Both the position numbers and the translations under genes were made by a program. From an uncultured Pelagibacteraceae bacterium (GTDB taxonomy: Bacteria; Pseudomonadota; Alphaproteobacteria; Pelagibacterales; Pelagibacteraceae): 64,000 bases of DNA. Shown here piece after piece: positions 9,863 through 20,401 of this stretch. Every line of letters begins with the position of its first letter. The stretch's first letter is position 1. Location: the NCBI GenBank assembly GCA_902571015.1, contig CACGAC010000004.1:17013-81012 (forward strand), given 5' to 3'. The notes below the pieces were generated by a model, which saw nothing but the letters and a program-made list of their open reading frames with translations, was not told where the DNA came from and made no database searches.

Positions 9863-10651
9863 TCAATTTATACTATCCATCCAATTCTTTAACTCAATCA
9901 TTCTTTGAGACTTATTTGACACAGCAATTTCTTTTTTTATAAATAATATGTGATTTTTAATTTCTTCCTCATCTCTAAATACTTTTCTTGTTTGAATTAA
10001 TCTGTCCTTCCTAAACTCAATTAAACTTATCATTTTCTCATAAGTAATTTCAGGATGATACTGTAACCCATAAATTTTCGATTTTCCAACTGTGAAATAT
10101 GAACTTTGTACTTTATTAATTTTATTTGATGCTAAACAAATTCCGTTTGTTGGTAATTTTACTACCTCGTCAAAATTAAACGCTGGAGAATTAAAATTAT
10201 TATTCTTATTCTTATAAATAGAATTATTTAATCCTTCATTATTAATTATAATCTCATTTGCTATTCCTATATGAGATTTTTCTGCTTTTTTTACCTCTCC
10301 TCCGGCAGCAGTTACTGCAACTTGCATTCCCCAACAAATCGCTAAAATATTTTTAACTTGTTTTTGGCATTCTCTCATAAATTCAATTTGTCTTTTTATC
10401 TCTGGTGTATTGTTATAAATGTTCAAACTACTTCCACCCCAAATTAACCCATCATATTTTGGAAGTTTATTTTTAACCTCATCTAAATTTTGATCCGAGG
10501 ATGGATTAATAACATCAAAATGATAATTATTATTAAATACATTAAGACTATCTTTTAAACTCTCAGTATGTGTTTGAATACCTACTTTTAAAAAATTTTG
10601 ATTTTCCTCTTTTAAATTTCCCTCAACTATTAAAATATTAAGATTTTTCAT
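9863..10651 (-). CDS. Class I glutamine amidotransferase-like protein
   Basis: GLIWGGSSLNIYN, ILAICWGMQVAVTAAGG, GLQYHPEI triad motifs. Confidence 0.85.
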   Translation of the reverse strand: MKNLNILIVEGNLKEENQNFLKVGIQTHTESLKDSLNVFNNNYHFDVINPSSDQNLDEVKNKLPKYDGLIWGGSSLNIYNNTPEIKRQIEFMRECQKQVKNILAICWGMQVAVTAAGGEVKKAEKSHIGIANEIIINNEGLNNSIYKNKNNNFNSPAFNFDEVVKLPTNGICLASNKINKVQSSYFTVGKSKIYGLQYHPEITYEKMISLIEFRKDRLIQTRKVFRDEEEIKNHILFIKKEIAVSNKSQRMIELKNWMDSIN

Positions 10652-11815
10652 TTAAAACAAATTACCAGACATGCTGTATTGATACATTATTTTCATGTCT
10701 TCAATGCTCAATTTCTTTGGATTACCATTCGTTGATGGATCCTCTAAAGCCATTTTTGATAAACGATCAATTTGTAAATCTTTTTCATTTATGACACTTG
10801 ATAATTTATGAGGTATTTCAAATTTTTCTCTTAAATCCAAAATCCATTTTAAAAAACCGTCAAAAGATTTATCTTTTAATTCAAGATATTCTGAGATCTT
10901 TGCAACTTTACTTTCAATCACATCTCTGTTGAAAGTTAAAACATACGGCATGAAAATTGCGTTTGAAAGACCATGATGAAGGTTATTTAGAGCATTTACT
11001 GGATGGCTCAAAGAATGAATTGCACCTAGGCCTTTTTGGAATGCGGTTGAACCCATACTTGCAGCAGTAAGCATGTTCATTCTGGCCTCAAGGTTAGATC
11101 CATTTTTATATGCCTCTGGTAACCATTTAAAAATTAATTTCATACCTTCTAAAGCTATTCCATCAGCCATTGGATGATAACCTGGGGCACAAAATGCCTC
11201 TAGATTATGAGCTAATGCATCCATGCCTGTTGCGGCTGTCATTTTTTTTGGTAAATCTTTTGTTAAAACTGGATCTAAAATGACTATGGACGGTAAAAAT
11301 TTTGGATGAAATATAATTTTTTTAACTCCTAGATCTTCATTTAAAATAACAGATGCTCTCCCCGTTTCAGAACCTGTTCCAGCTGTAGTGGGTACTGCTA
11401 TAATAGGAGCAACCTTATTTGAGTCAGCTTTAGTCCAATTATCACCAACATCCTCAAATTCCCACAATGATAAAGTTTGACCTATCATAAATGCAATTGC
11501 TTTTCCCACATCAAGACCACTTCCACCACCAAAAGCAATCACACCATCACAATTTTTTTCTTTATAATGTTTTACACCATCACTTACATTTTTACCTGTT
11601 GGATTACCAATCACATCATGAAATAATTCGACTGATAAATTATTACTTTTTAAATGTGACAAAGCATCTTTAACAATAGTTGATTGTCCAAGTCCTTTGT
11701 CAGTCACCAATAGAGGTTTTTTTATATTTAAATTTTTACAAGCTATACTTAAATCTTTAATTCTATTTTCACCCACCCACATTGAAGTAGGATAATTCCA
11801 ATTAAACTTTTTCAT
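10652..11815 (-). CDS. Iron-containing alcohol dehydrogenase
   Basis: GGGSGLDVGKAIA, PTTAGTGSETGRASV, DALAHNLEAF, H-LSHPVNA motifs. Confidence 0.92.
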   Translation of the reverse strand: MKKFNWNYPTSMWVGENRIKDLSIACKNLNIKKPLLVTDKGLGQSTIVKDALSHLKSNNLSVELFHDVIGNPTGKNVSDGVKHYKEKNCDGVIAFGGGSGLDVGKAIAFMIGQTLSLWEFEDVGDNWTKADSNKVAPIIAVPTTAGTGSETGRASVILNEDLGVKKIIFHPKFLPSIVILDPVLTKDLPKKMTAATGMDALAHNLEAFCAPGYHPMADGIALEGMKLIFKWLPEAYKNGSNLEARMNMLTAASMGSTAFQKGLGAIHSLSHPVNALNNLHHGLSNAIFMPYVLTFNRDVIESKVAKISEYLELKDKSFDGFLKWILDLREKFEIPHKLSSVINEKDLQIDRLSKMALEDPSTNGNPKKLSIEDMKIMYQYSMSGNLF

Positions 11816-11821
11816 AAATTT

Positions 11822-12880
11822 TTAGTTGATAATATCTGATATTTTTGAAATTTGACCAATCTTAAAAATAAGTGCATCCTCTTTATTAAATCCATATTTT
11901 TCAGCATTATCTTTAAATCTTATTGGTGGTTCCATAATTGGTTCTAAAGATAATACAAATGTTCCCCAGTGCATACCTAGTACCTTTTTACTTTTCAAAT
12001 CTCTTCCAATTTTGAGAGCCTCTTCTGGATTGGTATGATAAATAGATTTATCTTTGTAAGGCATAATTGGATAAAAATTATATGCGCCAATGTTGATTAT
12101 GGTTAAATCAATTGGTCCATATTTATTTCCTAGATCTTTATATATATTTCCATATCCTGTATCGCAGGCAAATAATATTTTTTTTCCATTATATTCAATT
12201 AAAAAACTTCCCCACAAAGTTTTGTTGGTGTCTGTTAAACTTCTTTTTGACCAATGAACAGCTGGAAGAAAAGTAACTTTTAAATTTTTATTAATATTAA
12301 TTTCATCATACCAATCCATCTCATTGATATCTCGATATCCATTCGTTTTAAAATATTTGCTAAGTTTTAATGGAACCAAAACTTTAGTATCCTTAAAAGG
12401 AAATCTCCTTATTGTCATCATATCTTGATGATCATAATGATTGTGGGTGAGTAAAAATAAATCAATGTTAGGTATCTCGCTTAATTTCAATGCTGGTTCA
12501 GTAAATCTTTTTGGTCCAAATATTAGTGGACCTGCATTCTTCGAAAAAACTGGATCAGTAATAATAGTAGTATCTCCTAATTTAATAATAAACGTAGCAT
12601 GACCAATCCAAGCAATATAATCATTATCTTTATATTTTTCTAAGTTTCTCAATACTTCATTTTTTTCTAAAACGTGACCTTCAGAAATTGTCATATCAAG
12701 TTTCTTTTTCTCTTGATTAAAAATTTTGTAAGACCATTTTACATTTGGATCTCTTTTTGGTGAGCCTTCAGGATTCCTAAAAGTACCGTCAGAAAGATGA
12801 TGAGGAGGTTTTTTTTCCATAGCAAATGTCAAATTGTTTAAACTTAAAACTAAAATTAGAAAATATAAAAAATTTATCAT
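11822..12880 (-). CDS. MBL-fold (NAPE-PLD / UlaG-like) metal-dependent hydrolase
   Basis: GHATFIIKLGDTTIITDPVFS, LTHNHYDHQD, HWGTFVLSLEP; N-terminal signal. Confidence 0.85.
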   Translation of the reverse strand: MINFLYFLILVLSLNNLTFAMEKKPPHHLSDGTFRNPEGSPKRDPNVKWSYKIFNQEKKKLDMTISEGHVLEKNEVLRNLEKYKDNDYIAWIGHATFIIKLGDTTIITDPVFSKNAGPLIFGPKRFTEPALKLSEIPNIDLFLLTHNHYDHQDMMTIRRFPFKDTKVLVPLKLSKYFKTNGYRDINEMDWYDEININKNLKVTFLPAVHWSKRSLTDTNKTLWGSFLIEYNGKKILFACDTGYGNIYKDLGNKYGPIDLTIINIGAYNFYPIMPYKDKSIYHTNPEEALKIGRDLKSKKVLGMHWGTFVLSLEPIMEPPIRFKDNAEKYGFNKEDALIFKIGQISKISDIIN

Positions 12881-12913
12881 ATATCTTTTTATTTTATATG
12901 AATTTAAAATTTT

Positions 12914-13543
12914 TTATTCTTTTATTATTTCATACTCAAAATTTTGAGTAGTTTCATTGACTTGTAAAAGTTTCGCACCATTTTTGCTATGAAATTTTGT
13001 AGCCATTTCAGTTAGAGGAGAGAGCGTGACTAATCTATTTAAATGGTTAGATTTTTTAATCTTTTTGTAAACTTCCTTAACAATCAATTTTCCACCACCT
13101 TTTTTTTTAGACCAAACTGTATAAGCAATAGCAATCTGACCAACATTTTGACCTCTATGAGTGCTTTGTAGATAAGCATCTTGGCTAAATTTATCCAGCT
13201 CCTCTACATTTATTGGTACTTTATTTGTAAAAGCAAAGCACATTACAGCGTGAATTTCTTTTTTGTATTTTACACCGTATATTTTTCTACCGTGACTTCT
13301 TCTGAAAGTCACACTTAATTCTGGTCTAACTGGATCTTCAGAAACATTACATTCTTTAAGTTCAACTAATTCAGCACCTTTAACCCAGCCAAAAAAGTCA
13401 TCAATGTTTTTATTAATTATTTGTTTATTTTTTCGAATTCTAGCTTTAATTCTTGGTTTAAATTTTTTTGAGTTTTTTAAACTATTATTATCTAGATATT
13501 TCTCTGCTAGTTTATTTCTTACGTTTTTAAAAATCTCTTTCAT
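12914..13543 (-). CDS. Uncharacterised protein, possible GNAT-fold (malonyl-CoA decarboxylase C-terminal-like)
   Basis: ARLVTLSPLTEMATKFHSKNGAKLL-type region, GQNVGQIAIAYTVWSKKKGGGK. Confidence 0.4.
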   Translation of the reverse strand: MKEIFKNVRNKLAEKYLDNNSLKNSKKFKPRIKARIRKNKQIINKNIDDFFGWVKGAELVELKECNVSEDPVRPELSVTFRRSHGRKIYGVKYKKEIHAVMCFAFTNKVPINVEELDKFSQDAYLQSTHRGQNVGQIAIAYTVWSKKKGGGKLIVKEVYKKIKKSNHLNRLVTLSPLTEMATKFHSKNGAKLLQVNETTQNFEYEIIKE

Positions 13544-13566
13544 TTTTTAATTTTTATTTATTTTAA

Positions 13567-13731
13567 CTAAAAGTATAATAAAGCAAAAATTACCCCTAAA
13601 ATTATTACTGTAATCGTAGCAACAATGTAATTTATCTTAATATTAAATTTTTTATAAATTGTTTCATTTATCTTATCCCAGAATAGAACTAACAAAAATA
13701 TAGCGATAGCAGGTATGATAAATTTAATCAT
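13567..13731 (-). CDS. 54-aa membrane small protein
   Basis: MIKFIIPAIAIFLLVLFWDKINETIYKKFNIKINYIVATITVIILGVIFALLYF*; fills gap downstream of XRE regulator; not in ORF track. Confidence 0.5.
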   Translation of the reverse strand: MIKFIIPAIAIFLLVLFWDKINETIYKKFNIKINYIVATITVIILGVIFALLYF

Positions 13732-13734
13732 CGA

Positions 13735-15168
13735 CTATGTGTTTTTGTCTCCAACATACACTGAAACACCTCTAGAGTTAATATCAACATCGAATTTTTT
13801 GTGTAATGGAGGGAAAGCTCTTTGTGAACAGTCTAATCTATCACACGTTCTACATGACACACCTATTGGTATTTCTGTAGATTTATCATTAATGTTTAAA
13901 TTTTCTGAATAAATAAATTCTTTTGCATATTTTGCTTCACATCCCAATCCAATAGACAAAATACTTTTTGATTGTCCAAATCTTCCAATCCCTTTTTCAA
14001 CTGTTCTAGCTATACATACATACTTTTCACCATTAGACATTTTGCTGACAGCAGCTTGAATAATACCAGGTCTTGTCAAAGCTGAATAAACGTTCCAACG
14101 TGGGCAAGCGCCACCGTATCTTGGAATCTCTATTCCTGATAATGAAAATCTTTTTGATATATTCCCAGCCATATCCACTCTTAAAAAATGAAATGGTATC
14201 CCTGGTAATTTTGGATCTTGTAAACACGTCACTCTATGAGCTACCTGTTCAAAAGATGTGGCAAAAGTATTTTGTAATAACTCTAAATCATACTTGAGTT
14301 TTTTACATTCTGTATGAAAAAGTTTATAAGGCATTAAAATTGCTGCACCGCAGTAATTTAATAAAGCAATTTTTGTTAATTTTTTAGACTCTTCAGATGG
14401 AAAAGTAAATTTTGACAAATATTCTTCGATTTCTTTATCAGCACCCTCTTGGGCTATTTGAGCAGCTGCATGAAGTTTTTTTGTTTCTAAAGAGCTGTAA
14501 TCGCTTAATAGTAGTTCTTTTTTATTTTTTTTATAAAGCTTTGAGAAAGGTTTATTTTCTTCAGGAATAACATCTTTTACTGTTATATCATATTCTGATT
14601 CTAAATAATCACAAAGAGCTATATATCTAGTCCTATTATTTTTTTGAACTTTTTCAAAAACATTATTTGCGAAATCTTCCAATTTTGGAAAATAGTTTTT
14701 ATTTTCTTGTAAAAAATCTGAAATAACTTCTCCAGGAAATGAATTCTTTCTATTATCAACAATTTTACCAGATATTGTTTCAATTTTGTTGATCATTTCA
14801 TGATCCTTTTTTTTTAATATATCTCCTAGTCTTACTATTGCTCTGCCAATTTTTGGATTAGTACCAACTAGATCTTTTACTTCCGGACCTAGAATATCTA
14901 GATCTTCAAACAATTTATCATCGAGTATTTCTGATAAAGTATTTTCTAAATTGATATCTGATTTTGAGGTTAATTGAGAAAGTTCAATATTCAATTTTTC
15001 ACAAATTTTTAAGAGTAAATCTCCATCTATTTTCCTTTTTCCACCCTCAATAAGATTAAGATAACTAGGAGATATATTTAAATCTTCAGCCAATTTATTA
15101 GCTTGAAGACCTAACTGTCTCCTAAAAGCCTTGATTTTTGGTCCTATTTTTAGATTAGATTGACTCAT
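13735..15168 (-). CDS. XRE-family regulator of short-chain-fatty-acid / glyoxylate type (RamB/PccR/ScfR-like, IrrE-like DUF955 + DUF2083)
   Basis: N-terminal HTH (LGLQANKLAEDLNISPSYLNLIEGGKRKIDG), DUF2083-like C-terminus with CRTCDRLDCSQRAFPPL; divergent from aceA. Confidence 0.85.
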   Translation of the reverse strand: MSQSNLKIGPKIKAFRRQLGLQANKLAEDLNISPSYLNLIEGGKRKIDGDLLLKICEKLNIELSQLTSKSDINLENTLSEILDDKLFEDLDILGPEVKDLVGTNPKIGRAIVRLGDILKKKDHEMINKIETISGKIVDNRKNSFPGEVISDFLQENKNYFPKLEDFANNVFEKVQKNNRTRYIALCDYLESEYDITVKDVIPEENKPFSKLYKKNKKELLLSDYSSLETKKLHAAAQIAQEGADKEIEEYLSKFTFPSEESKKLTKIALLNYCGAAILMPYKLFHTECKKLKYDLELLQNTFATSFEQVAHRVTCLQDPKLPGIPFHFLRVDMAGNISKRFSLSGIEIPRYGGACPRWNVYSALTRPGIIQAAVSKMSNGEKYVCIARTVEKGIGRFGQSKSILSIGLGCEAKYAKEFIYSENLNINDKSTEIPIGVSCRTCDRLDCSQRAFPPLHKKFDVDINSRGVSVYVGDKNT

Positions 15169-15185
15169 ATTTTCTATTAGTAAAT

Positions 15186-15280
15186 TTTGTAAATTTATTT
15201 TTACAATATTTTTCTTCAGTTTACAACAGTTTCATACTTTTTAATAGATTTTGTAAATTTTGTAAATTATAAAATTTACA
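15186..15280. promoter_or_regulatory. Cluster of TTTGTAAA / TTTACA boxes between regulator and aceA side
   Basis: TTTGTAAA at 15186-15193, 15250-15257 and 15259-15266, TTTACAAT at 15200-15207, TTTACA at 15275-15280. Confidence 0.65.
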
Positions 15281-15441
15281 TGGATGAAAAATTAAAAAAT
15301 AACGAAAATGAAGCTCAAATTATAAGACATGAAGACCTTGCTAGACATAATAGCAGGGGTATCTACATGAGAGATGATCATTGTGATTGGGGTTCAAGTG
15401 GAATGAAAGATCTAGTTGAGACACTTAACGACTCAAACTAA
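15280..15441 (+). CDS. 53-aa small protein upstream of aceA
   Basis: MDEKLKNNENEAQIIRHEDLARHNSRGIYMRDDHCDWGSSGMKDLVETLNDSN*; complete ORF in the regulator-aceA intergenic; not in ORF track. Confidence 0.55.
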   Translation: MDEKLKNNENEAQIIRHEDLARHNSRGIYMRDDHCDWGSSGMKDLVETLNDSN

Positions 15442-15495
15442 TTTTCAAACTCTTAACATTCATTTTCAATTACTTGAACATTACAGGGGCCAATA

Positions 15496-16770
15496 ATGAG
15501 TGCAGAAAAGATTTCTTATGATTTAAAAAGATTTGCAGGAATTAAAAGAGACTATACTCCTGAAGAAGTTGAAAGACTAAGAGGATCAATTAAAATCGAA
15601 TACTCAATTTGTAAACAACAATCAACAAAGCTTTGGAAATTATTAAACACTGAAAATTATGTTAATACTTTAGGATCCTTGTCAGGTAATCATGCAGTTC
15701 AACATGCAAAAGCTGGTTTGAAGGCAATTTATTTAAGTGGTTGGCAAGTAGCAGCTGATGCTAATAGTGCTGGAGAAATGTATCCTGACCAATCTTTGTA
15801 TCCTTATGATAGTGCTCCTAAATTAGTTGAATCAATGAATAACGCATTAATTAGAGCTGATCAGATTCAACATATGGAATTAAAAGATGGTGATATGAAA
15901 AAAGAGAAGAGAATTGATTACATGTTACCAATCATTGCTGATGGAGAAGCGGGTTTTGGTGGACCTTTAAATGTATTTGAACTTGCAAAAAAATTTATTA
16001 AAGCAGGTGCTGCTGGTGTTCATTTTGAAGATCAATTAGCAAGTGAAAAAAAATGTGGACATATGGGAGGAAAAGTTTTGGTTCCAACTGGTACCATGAT
16101 AAAAAATTTAAAAGCTGCTAGATTGGCAGCCGATATCGCAGATGTGCCTTTAATTATTCTAGCTAGAACAGACGCAAACGCTGCAAAATTAATTACAAAT
16201 GATTACGATGAAAATGATAAACCTTTCTTAACAGGTGAAAGGTCTCCAGAAGGTTTCTATTATGTAAAAGCTGGAATTGAACAAGCAATATCAAGAGGCC
16301 TTGCTTATGCACCCTACTCAGATTTAATTTGGTGTGAAACAGCTACGCCAAATCTTGAGGAAGCAAAAAAATTCGCAGATGCAATTCATGAAAAATTTCC
16401 CGGAAAACTTTTAGCATATAATTGTTCTCCATCATTTAATTGGAAAAAACATTTATCAGATGATGAGATAGCATCATTTCAACAAAAAATTAGTCAAATG
16501 GGTTATAAATTTCAATTTATTACTTTAGCAGGATTTCATACACAAAATATTGCAATTTTTGAGTTAGCTGAAAAATATAAAAAAGAAGGTATGACAGCAT
16601 ACTCAAGAATTCAACAACAAGAATTTGCTCGTGAAAAAGATGGATATACTAGTGTTAAACATCAACGTGAAGTTGGTACATCTTATTTTGATGCTGTATC
16701 CAATACAATAAGTAGTGGAAAAAGTTCTACCACGGCAATGGCAGGTTCAACAGAGTCTGAACAATTCTAA
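15496..16770 (+). CDS. aceA: Isocitrate lyase
   Basis: [49 protein letters not shown]. Confidence 0.98.
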   Translation: MSAEKISYDLKRFAGIKRDYTPEEVERLRGSIKIEYSICKQQSTKLWKLLNTENYVNTLGSLSGNHAVQHAKAGLKAIYLSGWQVAADANSAGEMYPDQSLYPYDSAPKLVESMNNALIRADQIQHMELKDGDMKKEKRIDYMLPIIADGEAGFGGPLNVFELAKKFIKAGAAGVHFEDQLASEKKCGHMGGKVLVPTGTMIKNLKAARLAADIADVPLIILARTDANAAKLITNDYDENDKPFLTGERSPEGFYYVKAGIEQAISRGLAYAPYSDLIWCETATPNLEEAKKFADAIHEKFPGKLLAYNCSPSFNWKKHLSDDEIASFQQKISQMGYKFQFITLAGFHTQNIAIFELAEKYKKEGMTAYSRIQQQEFAREKDGYTSVKHQREVGTSYFDAVSNTISSGKSSTTAMAGSTESEQF

Positions 16771-16797
16771 TAAAACTATCCTTCTTAATTAGAGTTA

Positions 16798-16825
16798 TTA
16801 ACTGGCCCAGAAATGGGTCAGTTAA
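16798..16825. terminator. Bidirectional hairpin terminator between aceA and ABC permease
   Basis: TTAACTGGCCCA-gaaa-TGGGTCAGTTAA (one G:T/C mismatch). Confidence 0.75.
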
Positions 16826-17589
16826 GATTTGATTTTATAACCTTTTTTAAGAAGAACTGTAACTACTGTTATACAAATGGATAAAAATAAAAACATAGTT
16901 CCAATACTTATCCATATATTAAAATCAGAGACTCCATAAAAAGAAAATCTTAAACCATTTATTAAATAAACAACTGGATTAAAATAAGTCACAGTTTGCC
17001 AAAATGATGGCAGCATATCTAATGAATATAAACTCCCACCTAAAAATACCATCGGTGTCACAAACAAAGTTGGAATTATAGACATTTGCTCAAAATCTGA
17101 ACTAATTAAACCTATTAAAAAACCAAATAAAGCGAAAGTAAATGCCACTAAAATTAATAAAAATATCATAAGCAATGGATATTTGACTTGAACATCAACG
17201 AAAAATAACGAGGTGATAAATATAATTATACTTACTATAAGTGTTTTTGTTGCACCTGCTCCTACAAAAGCAAGTACGACCTCTAATGTTGAAATTGGAG
17301 CAGCTAAAATTTCATAAATTGTTCCATTAAATTTTGGAAAGAAAATTCCGAAAGAGGTATTACTAATTGATTGGGTTAATAATGTTAACATCAACAAGCC
17401 AGGCACGATGTAAGATCCGTAGCTTATTCCATCAATTTTTTCCACATACCCTCCAATTACTGAACCAAAAACTATAAAATATAGCGAAGTCGTTAATACT
17501 GGGGATAATACAGATTGAGTTAAAGTTCTTCTAAAACGATCCATTTCATGAAGATAAATTGCCCTCAACGCATAAAGATTAATTTTCAT
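16822..17589 (-). CDS. ABC-2 type transporter permease (YadH-like)
   Basis: 255 aa hydrophobic, [38 protein letters not shown]. Confidence 0.88.
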   Translation of the reverse strand: MKINLYALRAIYLHEMDRFRRTLTQSVLSPVLTTSLYFIVFGSVIGGYVEKIDGISYGSYIVPGLLMLTLLTQSISNTSFGIFFPKFNGTIYEILAAPISTLEVVLAFVGAGATKTLIVSIIIFITSLFFVDVQVKYPLLMIFLLILVAFTFALFGFLIGLISSDFEQMSIIPTLFVTPMVFLGGSLYSLDMLPSFWQTVTYFNPVVYLINGLRFSFYGVSDFNIWISIGTMFLFLSICITVVTVLLKKGYKIKS

Positions 17590-18514
17590 TTTTTTCCCTA
17601 ACTAAATTTACAAAAATTTTTTCCAAAGTACTTTGTTCAGTTTTTAAATCTTTTAATTTTAGGCCTGCATCTTTTAAATCTTGAAGTAAATTTGTAATTC
17701 CTGTCTGTTTTGCCTGAACATTATAAGTATAATTCAAACTCATCAAGTCCGGTGTAAAAGATAAGTGATATTTTTGAAGTGTTGTTGGTATTTGATTTAT
17801 TTTTTCTTGTAAATCTATTGTAAGTTTTTTATGACCCATTTTTTTTAATAGTTCCTTAGTTTCATCGACTACTACGATTTCTCCCTGATTTATAACTCCA
17901 ACTCGATCAGCTATAGCTTCTGCTTCCTCTATATAATGAGTAGTTAAAATAATTGTAACGCCTGTTTTTCTCAAATTTTCAACAACCTGCCACATTTCTT
18001 TTCTAAGCTCTACATCAACACCAGCCGTAGGTTCGTCTAAAAATAAAATTGTCGGTTCATGAGATAAGGCTTTAGCTATCAAAACTCTTCTTTTCATTCC
18101 ACCAGACAATTGTCGAAGTTTAAGATCTTTTTTATCCCATAAACTTAGTTGTTTTAGGACTTTCTCGATATGATTTGGATTTGCTTTTTTCCCATAAAGA
18201 CCCCTTGAGTAAGAGACATTGTTAAAAACTGTCTCAAATTGCTCTAAAGTTAATTCCTGGGGGACTAAACCTATTCTTGAACGAGTTTCTCTGTAATCTT
18301 TTATGATATCATAATCATCTACGCTAACATTCCCTGAGGTCGGATTAACTATTCCACAAATAATACTTATCAAAGTAGTTTTACCTGCTCCATTAGGACC
18401 AAGCATTGCGAAAATTTCACCTTTTCTAATTTTTAAATTTATATTTTTTAAGGCATTAAAGCCATTATCATAAACTTTTGATAAATTGTTTATTAAAATC
18501 TGATTATCTGACAT
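17579..18514 (-). CDS. ABC transporter ATP-binding protein (YadG-like)
   Basis: GPNGAGKTT Walker [16 protein letters not shown] signature, [12 protein letters not shown] Walker B. Confidence 0.95.
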   Translation of the reverse strand: MSDNQILINNLSKVYDNGFNALKNINLKIRKGEIFAMLGPNGAGKTTLISIICGIVNPTSGNVSVDDYDIIKDYRETRSRIGLVPQELTLEQFETVFNNVSYSRGLYGKKANPNHIEKVLKQLSLWDKKDLKLRQLSGGMKRRVLIAKALSHEPTILFLDEPTAGVDVELRKEMWQVVENLRKTGVTIILTTHYIEEAEAIADRVGVINQGEIVVVDETKELLKKMGHKKLTIDLQEKINQIPTTLQKYHLSFTPDLMSLNYTYNVQAKQTGITNLLQDLKDAGLKLKDLKTEQSTLEKIFVNLVREKNEN

Positions 18515-18550
18515 GAGGCATTTATATAGTTATTAATTGATTTAATACAA

Positions 18551-20002
18551 TCAACTTATATGAAGCTTTTTAGCTTTAATAATAAGCAAAGGTAGAAAGG
18601 TCGCTACAATAAAAGACAAAAAAAGCAAAGATTGTGAAACTAAAGATGGAAATAAATCTTTTGGTATGAAAATTCCTACTAATAAACTTTTAGAGAAATC
18701 GGGTGAAGGGAACAGTAAAAATCCACCTATCAATCCAATCAAAACAGAAATATAAGCTAAATTTTCATTAATTGATTTATCATAAAAACTCAGAAAAACA
18801 GTTAATACAAAAGCACAACAAAATAAGTCTGCTAATAAAAAAAGATACAAAATATCAAATCCTTTTGATGCAATAATAAAAGAGATCAACGATAAAAATA
18901 AAATTATATATTTAGAAAAGTTTAAATAATTAGTTTTTTTACTCAAATTAAACACTGCTTTTCCATCTAAAATTACCAAACTTGAAATTGCATTAATTAA
19001 TGTGTCCACAGTTGAAATTGTTAATGCCATACCAAGTATTATTATAAACAAAGATAAAAAAATTGTTTGTTCTTTAAGTAATAATGAAAAAAAACCCAGA
19101 TCTGGTCTATTGCTAGGGTCAATTGAGAAAGCTACCATTCCTGAAAAACCCATAAAGAAAACAATAGGAATTATTATTAAAAAAGAAATGATTAAACTTT
19201 TTTTTAAAGTTTGGTAATTTTTAGCTGCATACACACGTTGCCAATTTCCTTGATGGAATAAATTAGTTGCGGCTACTGCAATAAAAAAAGTTAAGCCTGC
19301 AGTATAATTTGGAATGTAATGACTACTCAGAAGTTGAGGATTTTTTTTTAACACGAAATCAAAAGAAAATTTAGAACCTGTAAACGAAGTAATATAAATA
19401 AACGAGATAAATAACAAAACTCCTATAACAATCATTTGAATATTATCAGTAAAAATTGAAGCCTTTAATCCACCATATAACGTATAAATTAGAGTAGACG
19501 AAAGAACTACTAAAGCTGTAATCCAAAATTCAGTGCCAGATATATAATTGATCAAAACTGAAATAGCGGTTACCTCAGCGCACAAAAAAATGAACATATA
19601 AAATATGGTCATCAATAAAATTAGCTTAAATAAACTTTTACCAAATTTTCTTCTCATAAATTCTATTAAAGAAGATCCTTTGGGGAATTCATTTCTAATT
19701 TTTTTTCCTAAGTAAATTAAAAAAAATAGTGGAAAAGCTGTACCTAAAGAATAGCCAATAACTGCACCTATCCCTCCCCAAGTAGCAGCAGATGCAGGTC
19801 CAAATAAAATCCAAGCTCCTAATGCTGATGCTGTTAAACTGGTGGTTAATGAGAAGACACCAATATTCCTATTAGCAGTTAAATAATTATTTAACCCTTT
19901 GAATTTTTTAGTGTGATTAATTCCCAAAAAAGCAAATAACAAACTGATTGCAATTATTAAGATTAATGAAGTGGATTGTTCTAAAAAAAAAGAATTATTC
20001 AT
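18551..20002 (-). CDS. thiV: Sodium:solute symporter, putative thiamin-precursor (HMP) transporter ThiV-like
   Basis: SSS-family 483 aa multi-TM protein (NRNIGVFSLTTSLTASALGAWILFGPASA); directly preceded by a TPP riboswitch. Confidence 0.75.
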   Translation of the reverse strand: MNNSFFLEQSTSLILIIAISLLFAFLGINHTKKFKGLNNYLTANRNIGVFSLTTSLTASALGAWILFGPASAATWGGIGAVIGYSLGTAFPLFFLIYLGKKIRNEFPKGSSLIEFMRRKFGKSLFKLILLMTIFYMFIFLCAEVTAISVLINYISGTEFWITALVVLSSTLIYTLYGGLKASIFTDNIQMIVIGVLLFISFIYITSFTGSKFSFDFVLKKNPQLLSSHYIPNYTAGLTFFIAVAATNLFHQGNWQRVYAAKNYQTLKKSLIISFLIIIPIVFFMGFSGMVAFSIDPSNRPDLGFFSLLLKEQTIFLSLFIIILGMALTISTVDTLINAISSLVILDGKAVFNLSKKTNYLNFSKYIILFLSLISFIIASKGFDILYLFLLADLFCCAFVLTVFLSFYDKSINENLAYISVLIGLIGGFLLFPSPDFSKSLLVGIFIPKDLFPSLVSQSLLFLSFIVATFLPLLIIKAKKLHIS

Positions 20003-20006
20003 TTAT

Positions 20007-20072
20007 TTCCCTTTCTGAATTACCGGACAGGTTCTTAGGGTTTAATCTCAGTCTAAAAAGACACCCCTTTAA
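20007..20072 (-). promoter_or_regulatory. TPP (THI-box) riboswitch
   Basis: Minus-strand AAAGGGGTGTCTTTTTAGACTGAGATTAAACCCTAAGAACCTGTCCGGTAATTCAGAAAGGGAA contains GGGGTGT, CTGAGA, ACCC, GAACCTG, CCGGTAAT, AAAGGGA elements in canonical order, just upstream of ATG at 20002. Confidence 0.9.
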
Positions 20073-20129
20073 ACATAATACTTTAATATTATTAAAAAAA
20101 AAGAAGAATAATGTTTAGAAATTTAATTT

Positions 20130-20309
20130 CTATTTTCTAAAACAATTATTCACTAAAATTGCCATTAAAATCCACATCACAAATACCTCGCCATTTGTAA
20201 ATGAATAATCAGCTCCGGCAAATCCCGCTATAAAATTTATTGCATAAATTATTATAGTTGAAATAACTAAACTGGTTACAAGATTTATAAGTCCGCTTAA
20301 GTAGTTCAT
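20130..20309 (-). CDS. 59-aa membrane small protein
   Basis: MNYLSGLINLVTSLVISTIIIYAINFIAGFAGADYSFTNGEVFVMWILMAILVNNCFRK*; not in ORF track. Confidence 0.45.
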   Translation of the reverse strand: MNYLSGLINLVTSLVISTIIIYAINFIAGFAGADYSFTNGEVFVMWILMAILVNNCFRK

Positions 20310-20401
20310 GATTAATCTTAACTACAATTTAATTGAATGCAAATCAAATTTCTATTTATAGGGGAAGATTTTTTTTGATGGTGGAAGACTACAAAAGACC
20401 C

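Noticed and set aside
11491-11673. His-rich 60-aa + strand ORF
   Set aside because: Antisense of iron-containing alcohol dehydrogenase; His runs derive from the complement of Gly/Asp codons
14033-14297. 64-aa minus and 74-aa plus ORFs
   Set aside because: Both lie in alternative frames of the XRE regulator gene
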